Below, piece after piece: positions 1 to 11,389 of a DNA stretch of 64,000 nt. The stretch covers positions 1,984,001 through 2,048,000 of the forward strand of contig WHVY01000001.1 in assembly GCA_022266195.1 (NCBI GenBank), written 5' to 3'. The first letter of the stretch is position 1; every line of letters starts with the position of its first letter. This DNA is from Tetranychus cinnabarinus (taxonomy: Eukaryota; Arthropoda; Arachnida; Trombidiformes; Tetranychidae). Both the position numbers and the translations under genes were made by a program. The notes beneath the pieces are model-generated. The model was given only the letters and a program-made list of their open reading frames with translations, was not told where the DNA came from and made no database searches.

Positions 1-819
1 ACTCAAATCTGTTACTTTTCTTAAGATTATTGTGTCATTGGTCGTTTGGTTCAAACAAATTGGTATCGAGTATGATCGAAAGCTCAGTATCGATACTCAA
101 AAAAGTATCTGTAAAATAGCAGTTAAACGCAGTTAATTTTTGGACTTATCTAATCTACTTGGTCTTGACTATCCTTATAAACCATCAAAGATCAAGTTCC
201 AGTTTGAAACTTACAGCAGACGATTAATTAACAGTTTGAGCTTTGTCAGGCGCCAAGTGACTTTCATTTATAAAATAACTGGACTTTATAGCGATTATTA
301 CCGGTAAGTTTTATACTTTGTCCAAAACTTATTATACCTTTAATAGCTAGTTAACAATAATAGATTGAAGAGTTTGAACGCTCAATGTTCCTTAGCTTAT
401 TGAAAAAAAGCCTTTCTAAGCCTCTTGACCAATTTTCATTTTCTCTTAAGATTACTTTTACTTCGTTATCCGTTAAATCCATTATTTGAAATAATTGTTT
501 CCAATACTTATTCCTGATTTTTCAAACAGTCAGTTATTATTTAATCATTTATTTACCTTGATAAGTGCATTAAAATATTAACTTTTAGTTTACTCCTACG
601 CCACTTGTGAGTTATCTCAAGTCACTTCTGGTCAAACTTGATTGGCTGTTATGCAATTCTAAGCGAATATTTCATCATCTATTGGTTCAAATTTTTCTAG
701 TGAATTCTTTTTGGCTTTGGCTTGTGAACTGTGCTCATCACCTTAACATATTTCCCTCTTTAAGGAAACGAAAATATAACTTTGTGCTTTTTTTATCTTA
801 TTTTCAAGCTTAATTTGCG
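1..819. other. Upstream region of the SDR gene, probable 5' UTR intron
   Basis: No coding gene is supported here. A strong donor (G|GTAAGT at 303/304) and an acceptor (TTTTCAAG, ending at 808) just before the SDR start codon suggest a spliced 5' UTR with an intron of about 304-808. The open frame at 607-813 lies inside that proposed intron and has no recognisable content. Inference from splice signals only. Confidence 0.4.
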
Positions 820-1797
820 ATGTTTGATTTGGCCCCCATTCCTCTCACCAACATTTCACCTGCTTTTAAGCTTTTACCCGAAAGGGGTAAAGTGAATCGT
901 TTGGCAAGTGATGTTAGCGCCGTTGGTAAAACAATCATAATAACTGGATGTAACAGAGGAATTGGTCGTTCAACAGTTCTTGGTCTTGCTCAAAGAGGAG
1001 CCTCAGTAATCATGGCATGTCGTAACACCAAAGATACTTCGAAGGTTGCTGATGAAATCAAAAGCGAAACTGGAAATGAAAATATCACCGTAATTGAGCT
1101 TAATCTTGCATCATTCACTTCAATCAAACAGGCTGTTCAAGAAATCAATACCAGATACGAGAAAATAGATGTTCTCATTAATAATGCTGGTCTATGTGGA
1201 TCAGAAGATAGAAAGATGACTGACGATGGAAACGAATTACATTTTCAAACAAACCATTTAGGGCCCTTTCTTTTGACCTTATTATTGTTACCCAAACTAA
1301 AAGCCAGTTCGCCTTCAAGAATTGTCAATGTTTCATCGGATTGTCATCGATTAAATTCATCAATTGACCTGGATGATGTCAACTTTTCAAATAAGTATTC
1401 TCCTTACACAAGCTACTGCGTCACCAAATTGGAGAATATCTTATTCACAAATTATTTAGCCGCTCAACTTAAAGACTCTGGGGTGACCGTAAATTGTCTC
1501 AACCCAGGACCTACTGAGACTCTACTACTTAACAATCCGATCTTTTCTGACTTCTTTTATCAATGGGTAGGCCCATTGAAACGATTATTTTTGAAATCAG
1601 AAGAAGAAGGAGCTCAAACATCAATATATTGTGCTTTGGAACCATCTATAAGTAATATCACCGGCAGATACTTCGACAATTGCAGAGAACGAGAAGTTTC
1701 TGACTTGGCTACGAACCCTGAATTAGCCAAGAAGCTTTGGGATAAATCAATGGCAATGACAGCAAAATATTTGAATGCCGCTGAAGTTAATTTGTGA
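820..1797 (+). CDS. Short-chain dehydrogenase/reductase, retinol dehydrogenase 11-14-like
   Basis: Single-exon 325-aa NAD(P)-dependent oxidoreductase of the classical SDR superfamily. The Rossmann cofactor motif TGCNRGIG lies near residues 43-50, followed by the NNAG motif (LINNAGLCG), the catalytic serine in VNVSSD, and the catalytic pair as YCVTK (the usual YxxxK). The PGP motif (NPGPTET) follows the active site. Length and order fit retinol dehydrogenase 11-14 and WW-oxidoreductase-like enzymes, which reduce retinal or other lipid aldehydes, but substrate cannot be read from sequence. There is no clear signal peptide or C-terminal anchor. The start is the first ATG after an in-frame stop, just past a likely 5' UTR acceptor. 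An AATAAA signal lies near 1868. Confidence 0.88.
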   Translation: MFDLAPIPLTNISPAFKLLPERGKVNRLASDVSAVGKTIIITGCNRGIGRSTVLGLAQRGASVIMACRNTKDTSKVADEIKSETGNENITVIELNLASFTSIKQAVQEINTRYEKIDVLINNAGLCGSEDRKMTDDGNELHFQTNHLGPFLLTLLLLPKLKASSPSRIVNVSSDCHRLNSSIDLDDVNFSNKYSPYTSYCVTKLENILFTNYLAAQLKDSGVTVNCLNPGPTETLLLNNPIFSDFFYQWVGPLKRLFLKSEEEGAQTSIYCALEPSISNITGRYFDNCREREVSDLATNPELAKKLWDKSMAMTAKYLNAAEVNL

Positions 1798-2577
1798 ATT
1801 AATTTAATGTTTAATGCAACAAGCTGAGCCCGATCATGGCTGATCGTAAATTTCTTTTCACTGAATACAATAAACCCAATCCACATTTGAAGACCAAAAA
1901 ATTTTGCCCCCAAAGTCAATGGTAAAAGATACGGATTCTGCATTTTTCCCCTACCCTGTTTAAACGCTAATTTTTCAGGGACCTAAATTCCGATGAAGTT
2001 CAGACTATTTTTCGTGGATGTAGTTTGATCATGGCTTTCAGGCTGTGAAAAAATTTTCTTTATAATCCTCTTAGTTTGGCTACAATCTTTACGCAAAAAT
2101 TTCATGTTTTGACTTTATATATTGTATGTATATGTTTATATGCATAGATGTATAGATTGTAGAAAAATAAGTTTCATTCAACAAAATGAGTAAATAAAAC
2201 ATAGTTATCAATAATAAAAATTTACATTGACGTTCAATTTTTTTTTGATAAAGGTAGTAAAAAAGGCTTGATTTTCACTGTAATAATTAACATTGGATTC
2301 AGATTTGATTTAGGATAAAATAACTTTACATTTGATGAGAAAAGCATCGATTCAAATAATTGTACATCCACAGCAATACTTTTGAGGATAATGAGGCGCA
2401 AAAACATATTTTTCATTGCCTAAGACCCAAAATTTTTGCATTTTATTTTTCCATGAGTAATTGACTCTGGTTACTGGAATGCGAAACACTCGTTGCCTCT
2501 GTAAAACAACAATAGCAAGAGTTTAAATTAGTAATTGCTAAGTAAATGTCATCGATCAATTTTAAAATGATTCAAAA
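1798..2577. other. Intergenic region, no gene seen
   Basis: AT-rich spacer downstream of the SDR gene. It contains the probable SDR 3' UTR (polyadenylation-like AATAAA at about 1868 and 2195) and no open frame with recognisable content on either strand. Confidence 0.5.
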
Positions 2578-2579
2578 TA

Positions 2580-3087
2580 CAGTAGTCATTAGATTTAAGT
2601 TAACAAAATAGGACCAGACTTAAGTTAATTTTTAATTGTCACCATCTCGATAATTTATAGTTTTAAGAGACACTAAAAATGAAATCTATGAAAAATTAAA
2701 TTCGATCTTAAAGGTACTTTTATTTCTTGTTAGATGGCGACTATGAAAAAAATATCGGCTTTTGTTAACTTAACGTTCGCCTAGTGGTTAGCGTTGGCGA
2801 TAAGACTGCTAATCTTCATATGTTGTTCTCTGCATCTTGGGGTTACCGTTCGAAGCTCGCTCAAGTCCTGAAGTTAAGGCAACATACAGTAGTCGCTTAC
2901 TCAGGGTTAACCCCCCTGGACTATCTCATCCTCCCTTCCTGATGGATTCCCAGCTAAGCTGGATAAAGCCTAGCGCCTATGGGTCGGTAAAACACCTAGG
3001 TAGCAAGGGGTAGACGGCACCTTAAAAGCTGTCGCGGCTGGCCGGTCCACGCAAGAAAATCTGTTAACTTGAGTCTAATGACTACAG
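2580..3087. mobile_element. Tc1/mariner-type MITE with TA target duplication, interrupted by a SINE
   Basis: The ends are imperfect inverted repeats of about 28 bp. The left end begins CAGTAGTCATTAG at 2580 and the right end reads CTGTAGTCATTAG on the minus strand ending at 3087, both continuing to a shared GTTAACA block. TA dinucleotides flank both ends (2578-2579 and 3088-3089), as expected for Tc1/mariner targets. There is no transposase. Without the inserted SINE the element would be about 210 bp. Its right end overlaps the last codons of the SSUH2-like gene. Confidence 0.8.
2772..3061 (+). mobile_element. tRNA-Ser-derived SINE nested in the MITE
   Basis: The head resembles a tRNA-Ser(GCT). 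An A-box-like CGCCTAGTGGTTAG is followed by GGCGATAAGACTGCTAATC, which matches the serine tRNA D-arm and anticodon-loop layout with anticodon GCT, and then by a long-variable-arm-like TTCTCTGC stretch and a B box GTTCGAAGC. About 190 bp of comparatively GC-rich, unrelated body follows. The 9-bp direct repeat TGTTAACTT flanks the unit (2763-2771 and 3062-3070). Its right copy is part of the MITE terminal repeat, so the SINE inserted after the MITE. It would be transcribed by Pol III. Confidence 0.72.
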
Positions 3088-6000
3088 TACTACCTGAGCT
3101 ATAGGTTTCTCCATTAAAAAATAACTTTCAACATGTTTATTCAATAGATCAAGACTGGCTTTGTTTATATTATTTTCAGGAAAATGATTGATTGGCCAAA
3201 CCTAAAATTGAAGAAAAGGATAAACAAGAATTAATAATCTACTAATAATTAGGTAAAACTCAATGAAAATCATTTAACCTTTTCACTAGTTTCATCAAAA
3301 ACAATTTGACCAGTAACTTGTTTAACCATATCATTTGAAATGTCTTCATGGCCAATGTAAAAGTCATCAACATGATTGGTCCTGAAAGAAGAGATAAAAA
3401 TGAGGAATGCATTTTCTTAATATCAAAATAAAGATCAATTTTACAAACCAATTAACCGTCAATTTAATGTAACACTTAATCTGACCAGTACCAGAACAAA
3501 TCTTACAACTGCTCATTCCATCCCCATTGCAACGCCAACACTTTTTTTTACCCACACCATGACAATGTAAACACCGTTCATTGTCGCCCTGAACAAAGGG
3601 ATGAGGCTTATAACCATCGCCACTGCATGAGTAACAATTTTCCTGAATAAAATGAAAAAATGGTCAACAATTAATGAAAAAGTCTCACAAGTAATATGAT
3701 AATTCGTACCCATCCAGTTCCTATACAAGTGTAACATCGTTTGCGTCCAACTCCACCGCAGATGTGGCAAGTCCTTAAACAATCCGTGTGTGGAATAGGA
3801 ACACTAGCTGAGTGACAATCAAATGCAATTGGTGGATCCACATGTACATCCCAAGGGTAAGGGGCCTGTCCAGCCATTGGACCATCAAGATGACCTCCAA
3901 GGTAAGCCTCATAAACCCAACAGACTGAACGGTTTTCGGTGAAGGTTTCCAGTGAATACTTTATCGTGAAAAGGCCAAGAGTAGACAGAAAATAAGAAAT
4001 TAATATTAATAATGGTTATTTAATTAAAAAACATAATCTTAAATTGTACTTACATGAAAAGCATTATAATGGTCCATTTTTGTGATAATCATATGTTTAG
4101 CTACTCCTTTGCCGTAACAGTAGTGACTAGAAGCATATCTGAGTAACGCTTCTCTAACATCTCCTTCATTTGCCTCTGTTGTCCTAATAATGAAAAAACT
4201 GTAAATCGTTACAATCGTACCAAATTAAAGTAAACAATTTCAACCTTATCAATCAAATAAATTCAATTATATTATATTTTTACATTGAATTTTTGTCCAA
4301 GTTAACAACAGTGAACATCTAAAATTACATTCAAACGTCTTTCCTTGTCATAGACTAACAAGACGATTGTCTTGTCTTGTAGGCTAATCTTGTGGTCTAT
4401 TTTTAAATCCAAGTGTTTAACTTTGTTTATTAATCATCATAGTGTTTACCTGACCTTGTCTCAGATTTGGTTTCAAGAAATTCATGTCTAACCATGGATC
4501 TTATCAATCAATTTGAAAGCTTGTTCAACCTTTTTCCCCATTCCTTTCACTGTAAAATTAACACTATCACTGTTTGATCAACAGTTTTTGGGTTTCATCC
4601 AAAATCACCTCTTGCCTTTCATTATTTGCCTTCAACAGCAATTCAAGGTTTCAATTTTTGAACAAAAAATGCAATTAGTTAATCATCAATTTTATAATTT
4701 CATCAAACTCATTTTGTAAACAAAACGTTGTCGATTAAAATGAAAATCAAACATTCATTTTGTCAACTTGATGGTCCCAATGCTCTTCAGTTAATAGATT
4801 CAGTTCTGATTTCCTCTGTTTCAGTAATAAACATTTTTAACTGTAATTAATTTATACAAGAATATAGTAATTAGCACAAAATTAGGTTGTCAAGTAACAT
4901 TCCTAATGCATTCAAACATTATTACTGTCACCCAAGTTATTCAAACAACTTGAATGATCTTCACTCAATGATTCTTGTTTGTCTCTTCAGTCTCTGGCGT
5001 TAAGATTAAAATGAGTGTTTGATTAACGGAATAATAATTGAATTCAATGAAAGAATACTTAATCCTGTTAAAAATTAGCGTTTATATGCATGAAAAATTG
5101 ACCTAAAACAGCGCTAAATGATGATTTGTTGGCAGCAATGAGAGCCGCATTGGTTTTATAGATTCATTTTAAATCGTCATTTTTAACCATTCAATCATTT
5201 TCATAATTATCATTGTTCAATTGTTTTTTATGAATAAATATTCTGTTGGCCTCACATGGTTGATATCATGAAATGCTCTGATCTAATTATCAGTGCTACT
5301 TCTTCGCACTCGCTGTTTCACCTATTTTTACTACCCTTTATTGTTTTCGTCACTATTGTTCGATTCTCGCTAAATTCAGATTAATCAAATTTTACTATCA
5401 GTTGTTATTCAATATTCACGTTGGTGCAATCTTGAAGTTCAACAATTCTGTTCCCAATACCAAAATCATCTGTAATCAAGCATAAAGTATCAAAAATTGA
5501 GAAACAAATCCCATTCCATTGGTCAATATAAAAAAATGAATAATTAAAATTGACCTTTGATAAGGTACTTTTGAAGTTGCCAACATATACTTGTCTTTCA
5601 ATTAGATTACATTTCAAATTCAAATCATAAGTAATTTTGACCAGCATTTCAACGAAAATTCTGACACTCGATTTTGATTGCTGACTTATTCAACTTTTGC
5701 TTTTCTGAATAGCATAATTTTAAAAACACAGGAAATTTCAATGATAATTAGCATGAAAAGAAATTACAAGTCTTCGGAAGAATCACTAATCTATCAATTC
5801 TATTGTTCACTAATCGGAATCGAGATAGATGTTTAGATTAGATTAAAGCATTGCATCGTTTTGCATAATCATGTTGACAAAAAAGCAGAATTGAGTACAG
5901 AATTTTTCGCCAATCAATGAAAAATATAGCCATGAGATCTATCGGGTTCATCAGATAACATTTTGAAAAAACATTTATAAACGGCAATAATTTGCCTTTC

Positions 6001-8941
6001 AACCACAGAACAAGTTTCATCCCTTTGCCATCAACAATAATTCAATTGAAACAGTATAACTTTATCCTTAATCCAACGATGAATTCATTGATTTCAGTTT
6101 TGTTCATTTCTATGAACATCTTTCTCGTTTCAGCTCATTTGGAGAGACCTGGAAAATTTCTTGCTCATGACCGATCAATCGTAGACTGTGCTCGGTACAA
6201 GAGAGAAGCCAATCAACACACTTGTGTCCTCGCTCCATTCACAACTGAAGGTCCATACTTTTTACCCGATGATCTTGAACGATCTGATATCACTGACGGT
6301 CAAACTGGAGTCAATTTGGATTTGAATCTTAAACTAACCAACGCTAAAGACTGTTCACCTCTATCCAACTATTTTGTCCACGTCTGGCAAGCCACTGCTT
6401 TGGGTCACTATTCAGGTGTAAATGAGCTTCTCCCAACAGGTTTTAGGCCAAAGCCAATTTCTGGTGAAAGATTCCTCCGAGGTTACCAGAAAACCAATGA
6501 AACTGGTGAAGTAAACTTCAAAACAATCATTCCTGGTTGGTATGTTGGTCGCTGTATTCACATCCATGTTGAGGTTTATGCCAAAAATAATACAGATGGT
6601 AATGCAGTCAACTACATTGGTCAATTGTACTTCGAGCGAGACATGCCTTCAAGTTTGAGACTCGTCGAGCCTTATTCAAACAACCTTAACGAGATCACAT
6701 TAAACGATAGTGATGAAGTTTACTTAATGACCAACGGTAATGAAACATTAATTGATTTGGTTCCACAGGAAAGTGGTTTTCGCACAGATTATATTGTAGC
6801 AATTGATCCAGATGTATCAATCAAATATGATTGGATTGAAATATAATTTTCTTGTACGATTCAATAAGATAAATATTGCAATAAAAATTTAAATTAACCA
6901 TTAAATCACATTTCTTTAAATTCACAAAGTTGACATTTTCGGGTTGACAAAGAGTCGCCAATTCAACAATTGCCATTTTATTCAATATTACCTTACTATC
7001 ATGACTGATCGTAAGATTTTTCACCAAGATATAAATTTCGATAATTTTTATAGTTTTCAATCCAAAACAATATTTATTGTAAAATATCAACATTTATCCT
7101 TTATATTGAACAATTGGATAGCTTTTGTCTGTAGCTTTTCAAAAATCTTACAGTTATTATAAATAAAGGATCAGTTATTGAAGCAAAAACTTAGAATCAC
7201 AAGGAATTCCTTAATATAAGCTGAAATCATTTTAAGTCTAATTCAGCTTGCAATTATAACTGATTAGTTGCCAAAAGGATTGAACAACAAGTTGACTTTA
7301 TGAAATATGATAATTTGAGTAAAAAATTTTTGGCTTTTAAGTAGCAAATGAACAAAAGTCTGTCGCTATAAATCACTTTTTTTGTTACAATAATCACGAT
7401 AATAGCAGAATGCAATGTTAATGGCTTAAGTAAGGATTATTATGAAAAAAAACATGTTTTTGTCTGAAGCTTCTGAATTTCAGGAATGAAAGTTATTCCA
7501 ATTTTTGCAGTTTGTATATTAATAATGTATAAATAGAAAGTTTATGATATTAAGAAGCATTCTAATTACAGCTTTTTGTCTCTAATTTGTGTAAATTTTC
7601 ATTTTAATCAAGTGTTTTTAAATGTTGTTCAAGGAAACTGGTTGTTTCCCAGAAATCCAGGAACAGAGGGGAAACAAAATGTTGAAGCAACAGCAAAGAA
7701 AGGTAGAGAAAAATCAACTCCTGAAGATGATTATCAACTAACCGTGAAGATGATATACTTATTCAATCCGATGCCAAGAATCATTATTCATAATCAGCTT
7801 AATATCAATTACACTAATCATGATATCAACAGTTGGAATAAAATTTAAAAATTTTAAGGTGTATTGTAACTCAACAATAACTTGAGATGAACACTTGTTG
7901 AGCAAAAATGTGCCTCTTCAATCTGATCTTGAATTTGATTGAAAAGCAAATTTAGGTTAACAATCAAATACATTGTTAATATGCAATAATCAGATGTAAA
8001 ATGGATGCAAGTGATTAACTTACCCGGAAAGTGGGACTCTCAGAGGATTGAAGTCGTTGGTTGATCGGATTGTATAAGGTGGTGGTGGTATGGCGACTGT
8101 TGAAGAGACAAGATAATTTGAGTTTGACTGTGATTTCAGTGATTTTTGTCATGAAACTAATATCGATGGTTAACCAGTTACCTGATTTGTTAAAATTAAT
8201 GGGCAAACAATGATTTAGGCAAATTAATTCTTCTTCCATTGCTAATTGTTGAGCTCTAAATGACTGAATATTTAGTCCCAGCTCGTCTTCAAAGACTTTT
8301 ACATTCTATTTTCTGTCTCAATTCTGCTGTTAATTTTCCTGATTTACTAATCATGCTCCTTTACACACTACTAATAATAAATTCAATGTTGTAATTTTTG
8401 ATAAACAAAAATTTGTGTAAAACTGTTAATTTAGTTTTAACCTAAATTAGTTTTTATTATGAAAGCAAAGTGCAAAGCTGTTGAAAGATTGTTAATTACA
8501 TTTAGTACTTCACTTAACTTTCAATACTAATAGATGTAAATATTGGGAATAACTTACTTGGAGTAAATTTTGCATTTTCATAGCCTTTTATCTGATCGAT
8601 GCCAACAAGTGAAGGTGGATCTGTTTCAACCTCGTCAATCGATTCAGGCGGTGGTGTCACTGGCATAACAAATGGAGACACAATGAGTTACATGATTGAA
8701 TTTGAGTAAAGAGCAAATATTTACCACGAATTGAATACTGTCTTTTGAATGATGATTTAAAAGATGATGAGCGACTTGAATTGGATTTCTCTGAACTCTG
8801 TTTACGATAATTGGATGCATGGGTCAGTCCATGAGATCCTTTTTGACCAAATTTTCCACCTCTTTTATAACCGTAATCAAAATTTCTCAACCCATTTCGC
8901 TTATCATTTCGCATAGAGCCAACATCACCATAACGCCACAT
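3082..8941 (-). CDS. SSUH2-like protein with DnaJ-type CxxCxGxG zinc-binding repeats (8 exons)
   Basis: Join on the minus strand: 8941-8725, 8659-8558, 8096-8024, 4183-4054, 3958-3710, 3642-3449, 3381-3279, 3201-3082; total 1,188 nt, 395 aa. The cysteine-rich core has CHICGGVGRKRC, CYSCSGDG, CHGVGKKKCWRCNGDG and CKICSGTG, the DnaJ-like zinc modules of SSUH2/ssu-2. The conserved YSLETFTENR segment precedes the core and an INxASLDLLNxH-like segment follows it. ssu-2 was defined genetically in worms and vertebrate SSUH2 is linked to tooth development; the molecular role is unclear. The N-terminal 75 residues are Ser/Lys/Gly-rich. The start is the first ATG after an in-frame stop; the 5' UTR may extend to about 9330 with a short intron at 9147-9103. 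Intron 3 (8023-4184) contains the dioxygenase gene. The final Leu and TAG codons come from the MITE terminal repeat. Confidence 0.82.
4184..6078. other. SSUH2-like intron 3, part upstream of the dioxygenase gene
   Basis: Non-coding, AT-rich. A TATA-like TTTATAAAC at about 5973-5981 lies roughly 100 bp upstream of the dioxygenase start codon and could be its promoter. No other gene or repeat was recognised. Confidence 0.4.
6079..6846 (+). CDS. Secreted intradiol ring-cleavage dioxygenase (fungal-type, horizontally acquired family)
   Basis: Intronless 255-aa enzyme that would cleave catechol-type aromatic rings between the hydroxyls using non-heme Fe(III). After a signal peptide (MNSLISVLF through about residue 18), the family landmarks appear in order: TEGPYF, VHVWQATALGHYSG with the first iron tyrosine, RGYQ..NETGEVNF, IIPGWYVGR with the second tyrosine, and HIHVEV with the two iron histidines. 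All four ligands are present, so it should be active. The open frame extends upstream to 5992, but the ATG at 6079 starts a good signal peptide. In spider mites these genes form an expanded family thought to derive from fungi and to help detoxify plant phenolics. This copy sits inside an intron of the SSUH2-like gene on the opposite strand. Confidence 0.92.
   Translation: MNSLISVLFISMNIFLVSAHLERPGKFLAHDRSIVDCARYKREANQHTCVLAPFTTEGPYFLPDDLERSDITDGQTGVNLDLNLKLTNAKDCSPLSNYFVHVWQATALGHYSGVNELLPTGFRPKPISGERFLRGYQKTNETGEVNFKTIIPGWYVGRCIHIHVEVYAKNNTDGNAVNYIGQLYFERDMPSSLRLVEPYSNNLNEITLNDSDEVYLMTNGNETLIDLVPQESGFRTDYIVAIDPDVSIKYDWIEI
7486..7848 (+). CDS. Possible small secreted protein, two exons (speculative)
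   Basis: Not recognised. An ATG at 7486 opens a hydrophobic MKVIPIFAVCILI start. Splicing at GTATAA (intron 7527-7571, only 45 bp, acceptor AATTACAG) would join it in frame to an open stretch ending at 7848, giving a protein of about 105 aa with a long hydrophobic N-terminus and a polar tail containing KKGREKSTPEDDYQ. The same GTATAAATAG could instead be a TATA box, and the intron is unusually short. It lies inside SSUH2-like intron 3. Confidence 0.25.
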
Positions 8942-8999
8942 TACGACCAGTTAACACACAGGAAAAAGGCGAACAATATGTTTGTTGTTGCCTCTTCGA

Positions 9000-10050
9000 G
9001 AAATGATTTGTTTCAAATGATGATTGAGTTGAATGTGATCACAGTTGGGAAATTAAATGTGGTGAGCAAAGTGGTTGACAACATTGAAACAAATTTAGTC
9101 TGAAAAGACAGTAGAATGGTAGAAAAATTTGAATTATAAAAACTCACGTTTGAAGTTGTGTGTTGAGGAGAGGAGAGAAGAGACATATGATATTGTACTG
9201 ATGATCGAGATGATAAAGATGATACTGATGATGACGATGATGGTGATGTTGAATCGGTAAGATGAAGAGACTGTATGAAATGGTGAAAAAATTGGCAAAA
9301 TTGTGAGATAGCTCAGGATTTGCTTGGTTCACAGCCCATACAGCAAGGTGTCATCTAAATGAGTTTTCATCTTTTAGAGGGAACAAAAATTGGCATCCAT
9401 TTCTTTGAAGCGAATGAGGAATTGTGTAGACAACTGTTAGACCATCCTCATCCTTATTTTTCATCCTCTTGACATCCTCCAAGTTTTATGTAATGTGAAC
9501 ACCTTCATTTGTTTATGTCGACAAAAAGGAAAAATTGCCATTCAAGATGAAACAAGACAGAGATTTAAAGAAAACTTTAGTCTAACAGTAAACAGAAATG
9601 ATATTAAAGAAAGCATTAGGATAATGAAGATGAATGTTAATCTTGACATACTCATCAATAATTGAGCTACATACCAAATTTGATGAAACATGTGTAAGTT
9701 CAAGTTTATAAATACACGGGTTTCCTAGATCTCGAGTTTCGCTTGTCTCCTTGTAATATTTACCAGCATTTCAAGTATAGAATTGTGGAATCACAGAAAT
9801 ATATTAACCAACAGGACAATGTATTAAAATTGATTGTCACAAAAATTTAGAGTGTTATCTGATAGGTCAGCAGCCAAGTCTTTTTGATTTGAGCTGAATA
9901 AAACTGCATAAATGTGCATACTGATTGTTGATGCAAAGACACGATTGACACATTCATGAACAAATCGACACAAATAGAGCAATAATTGGTAAAAATTAAT
10001 TTCTTTCAAATCAAGACTCTATAAATTGGCAAGGGCATGAAAACTGTACG
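9000..10050. other. Intergenic region with a Ser-codon-rich low-complexity tract
   Basis: A GAT/TGA-repeat tract at about 9190-9255 reads as a run of serine codons on the minus strand and ends in a good donor (AAC|GTGAGT at 9148/9147). An acceptor (GTCTTTTCAG) follows at about 9103. This is most simply the spliced 5' UTR of the SSUH2-like gene, because the resulting frame stops before the 8941 ATG. The rest, to 10050, shows nothing recognisable. Confidence 0.35.
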
Positions 10051-10059
10051 ATTTATAGA

Positions 10060-10520
10060 TTTCTCTGATGAACACTTTTCGAGAAAATCGAGTTCGAAGT
10101 TGAAACTTGCAAGGCTTTTTGTACGCTTATGAAAGCGCATTTTTTAATGAAACTCATTTTACTGATGTTACTTTTGATTCCAAACCAGAAAATGTATTTA
10201 TTTTGATGAATATCAATTTCAGTTTCTGAAAAATAGATCAGTTCGATTTTCAGTTTAACCGATCGTTTTCTCCGACCGTAAAAGTCAGCGACCTGAAACT
10301 TATTATTCACCTCTAAAAATTGTTTATACATATTGATGACCGAAAACTTTTTTCAATTCGTCAATAGTTCTCTTAATTTTGGCCACTATTCAAAAATCTT
10401 TGAATCTCGATATTTCGAACATAAGAAAGCCCAAAATCATGATTCTTTGACCAAGAACCAGGTTTTATTATGGGTTATACAGTGTACTATGACTGAATAG
10501 CGAATGAATTCGAGTAAATG
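10060..10520 (-). repeat. Interspersed repeat family R1, copy 1 (inverted relative to copy 2)
   Basis: On the minus strand this matches the unit seen at 10640-11095, 11390-11945 and 53110-53600. Shared landmarks are AAAATCGAACT, TTCATCAAAATAA, ACATTTTCTGG, GAGTTTCAT and GTACAAAAAGCC. With copy 2 it makes a large imperfect inverted repeat about a centre near 10580. The family is non-coding or anciently coding, with no terminal motif found that identifies its class. Confidence 0.6.
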
Positions 10521-10639
10521 CATTTATTAACAGTAATGAATATCCTTTTAAAGCATAAGATTGAGTTTGCATAACCACTTAACTTTATAAACCAAGCCAA
10601 ATCTGGGAACATGAACAAATACAATGCTATAGCTTTTTG

Positions 10640-11095
10640 TACGATCTTGAATCAACTAATATTCCAATATGATATAATCCATAATGTAATCTAAATTTTG
10701 GCCAAGAACTATGATTGTAGATAATACCGTTCCTGAAATACTGAGGCTCAAAGTTTTTCCGTTAAGGGCAAAAATTAAGAGAACTGATGATAAATTGAAA
10801 GAAGTGTTCAGTCAATCATGTTTATAATCAATTTTTAGAGGTAAATAATAAGTTTCCGCTTTCTAACTATTATGGTAACAGAAAGCGACAGGTTAAACGG
10901 AAAATCGAACTTGATCTGTTTTACAGAAATTGAAAATGATATTCATCAAAATAAGTACGTTTTCTGGTTGGAAATCAAAAGTTACATGAGTTAAAATTAG
11001 TTTCACGAAAAAATCTACTTCCATAGCTGAACAAAAGGCGATCGAAGTTTAATCTTTGGCCTCAATTTTTTAGAAAACTGTCCAACGGATGAATT
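10640..11095 (+). repeat. Interspersed repeat family R1, copy 2
   Basis: Plus-strand copy sharing blocks such as AAAATCGAACTTGATCTG, ATTCATCAAAATAAGTAC and the GCTTCCAT-like segment with the other copies. The frame that is open in copies 1 and 3 is broken here. Confidence 0.6.
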
Positions 11096-11389
11096 ATTTA
11101 ATTATACCAATGGACACAGTTTTTATGTTCATACAAACACACTAAGTCTCAAATCTTTACTCAAATGTTCGCGTCTTTGGCAGTAATTTTTGCATTAAGT
11201 TTGACAGTTTAACCAGAAAATTGGTTTGTTTACCAAGAAATGGGTTGAGATGAGTTTTGTTTGTTAAATAAGTTGCTGCATGTACATCTGTAGCACAAAA
11301 ATCATGACCCAAATGCGCAAATGGAAAGTTATTGGACTGTATTAGATCATTAATTAGTAAAGAGTGTTAACTGGTAAAAGAATGATGAT

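Noticed and set aside
2772..2862. Functional tRNA-Ser gene
   Set aside because: The tRNA-like head has mismatched stems and an altered B box, continues into a SINE body and is flanked by a target duplication, so it is a SINE head rather than a tRNA gene.
4513..4719. 68-codon frame inside the SSUH2-like intron
   Set aside because: Phe/Leu-rich composition of the kind AT-rich non-coding DNA gives by chance; no relatives recognised.
9144..9332. His/Tyr-rich 62-aa minus-strand protein
   Set aside because: Produced by a GAT/TGA low-complexity repeat read in one frame. The region is better explained as the SSUH2-like 5' UTR.
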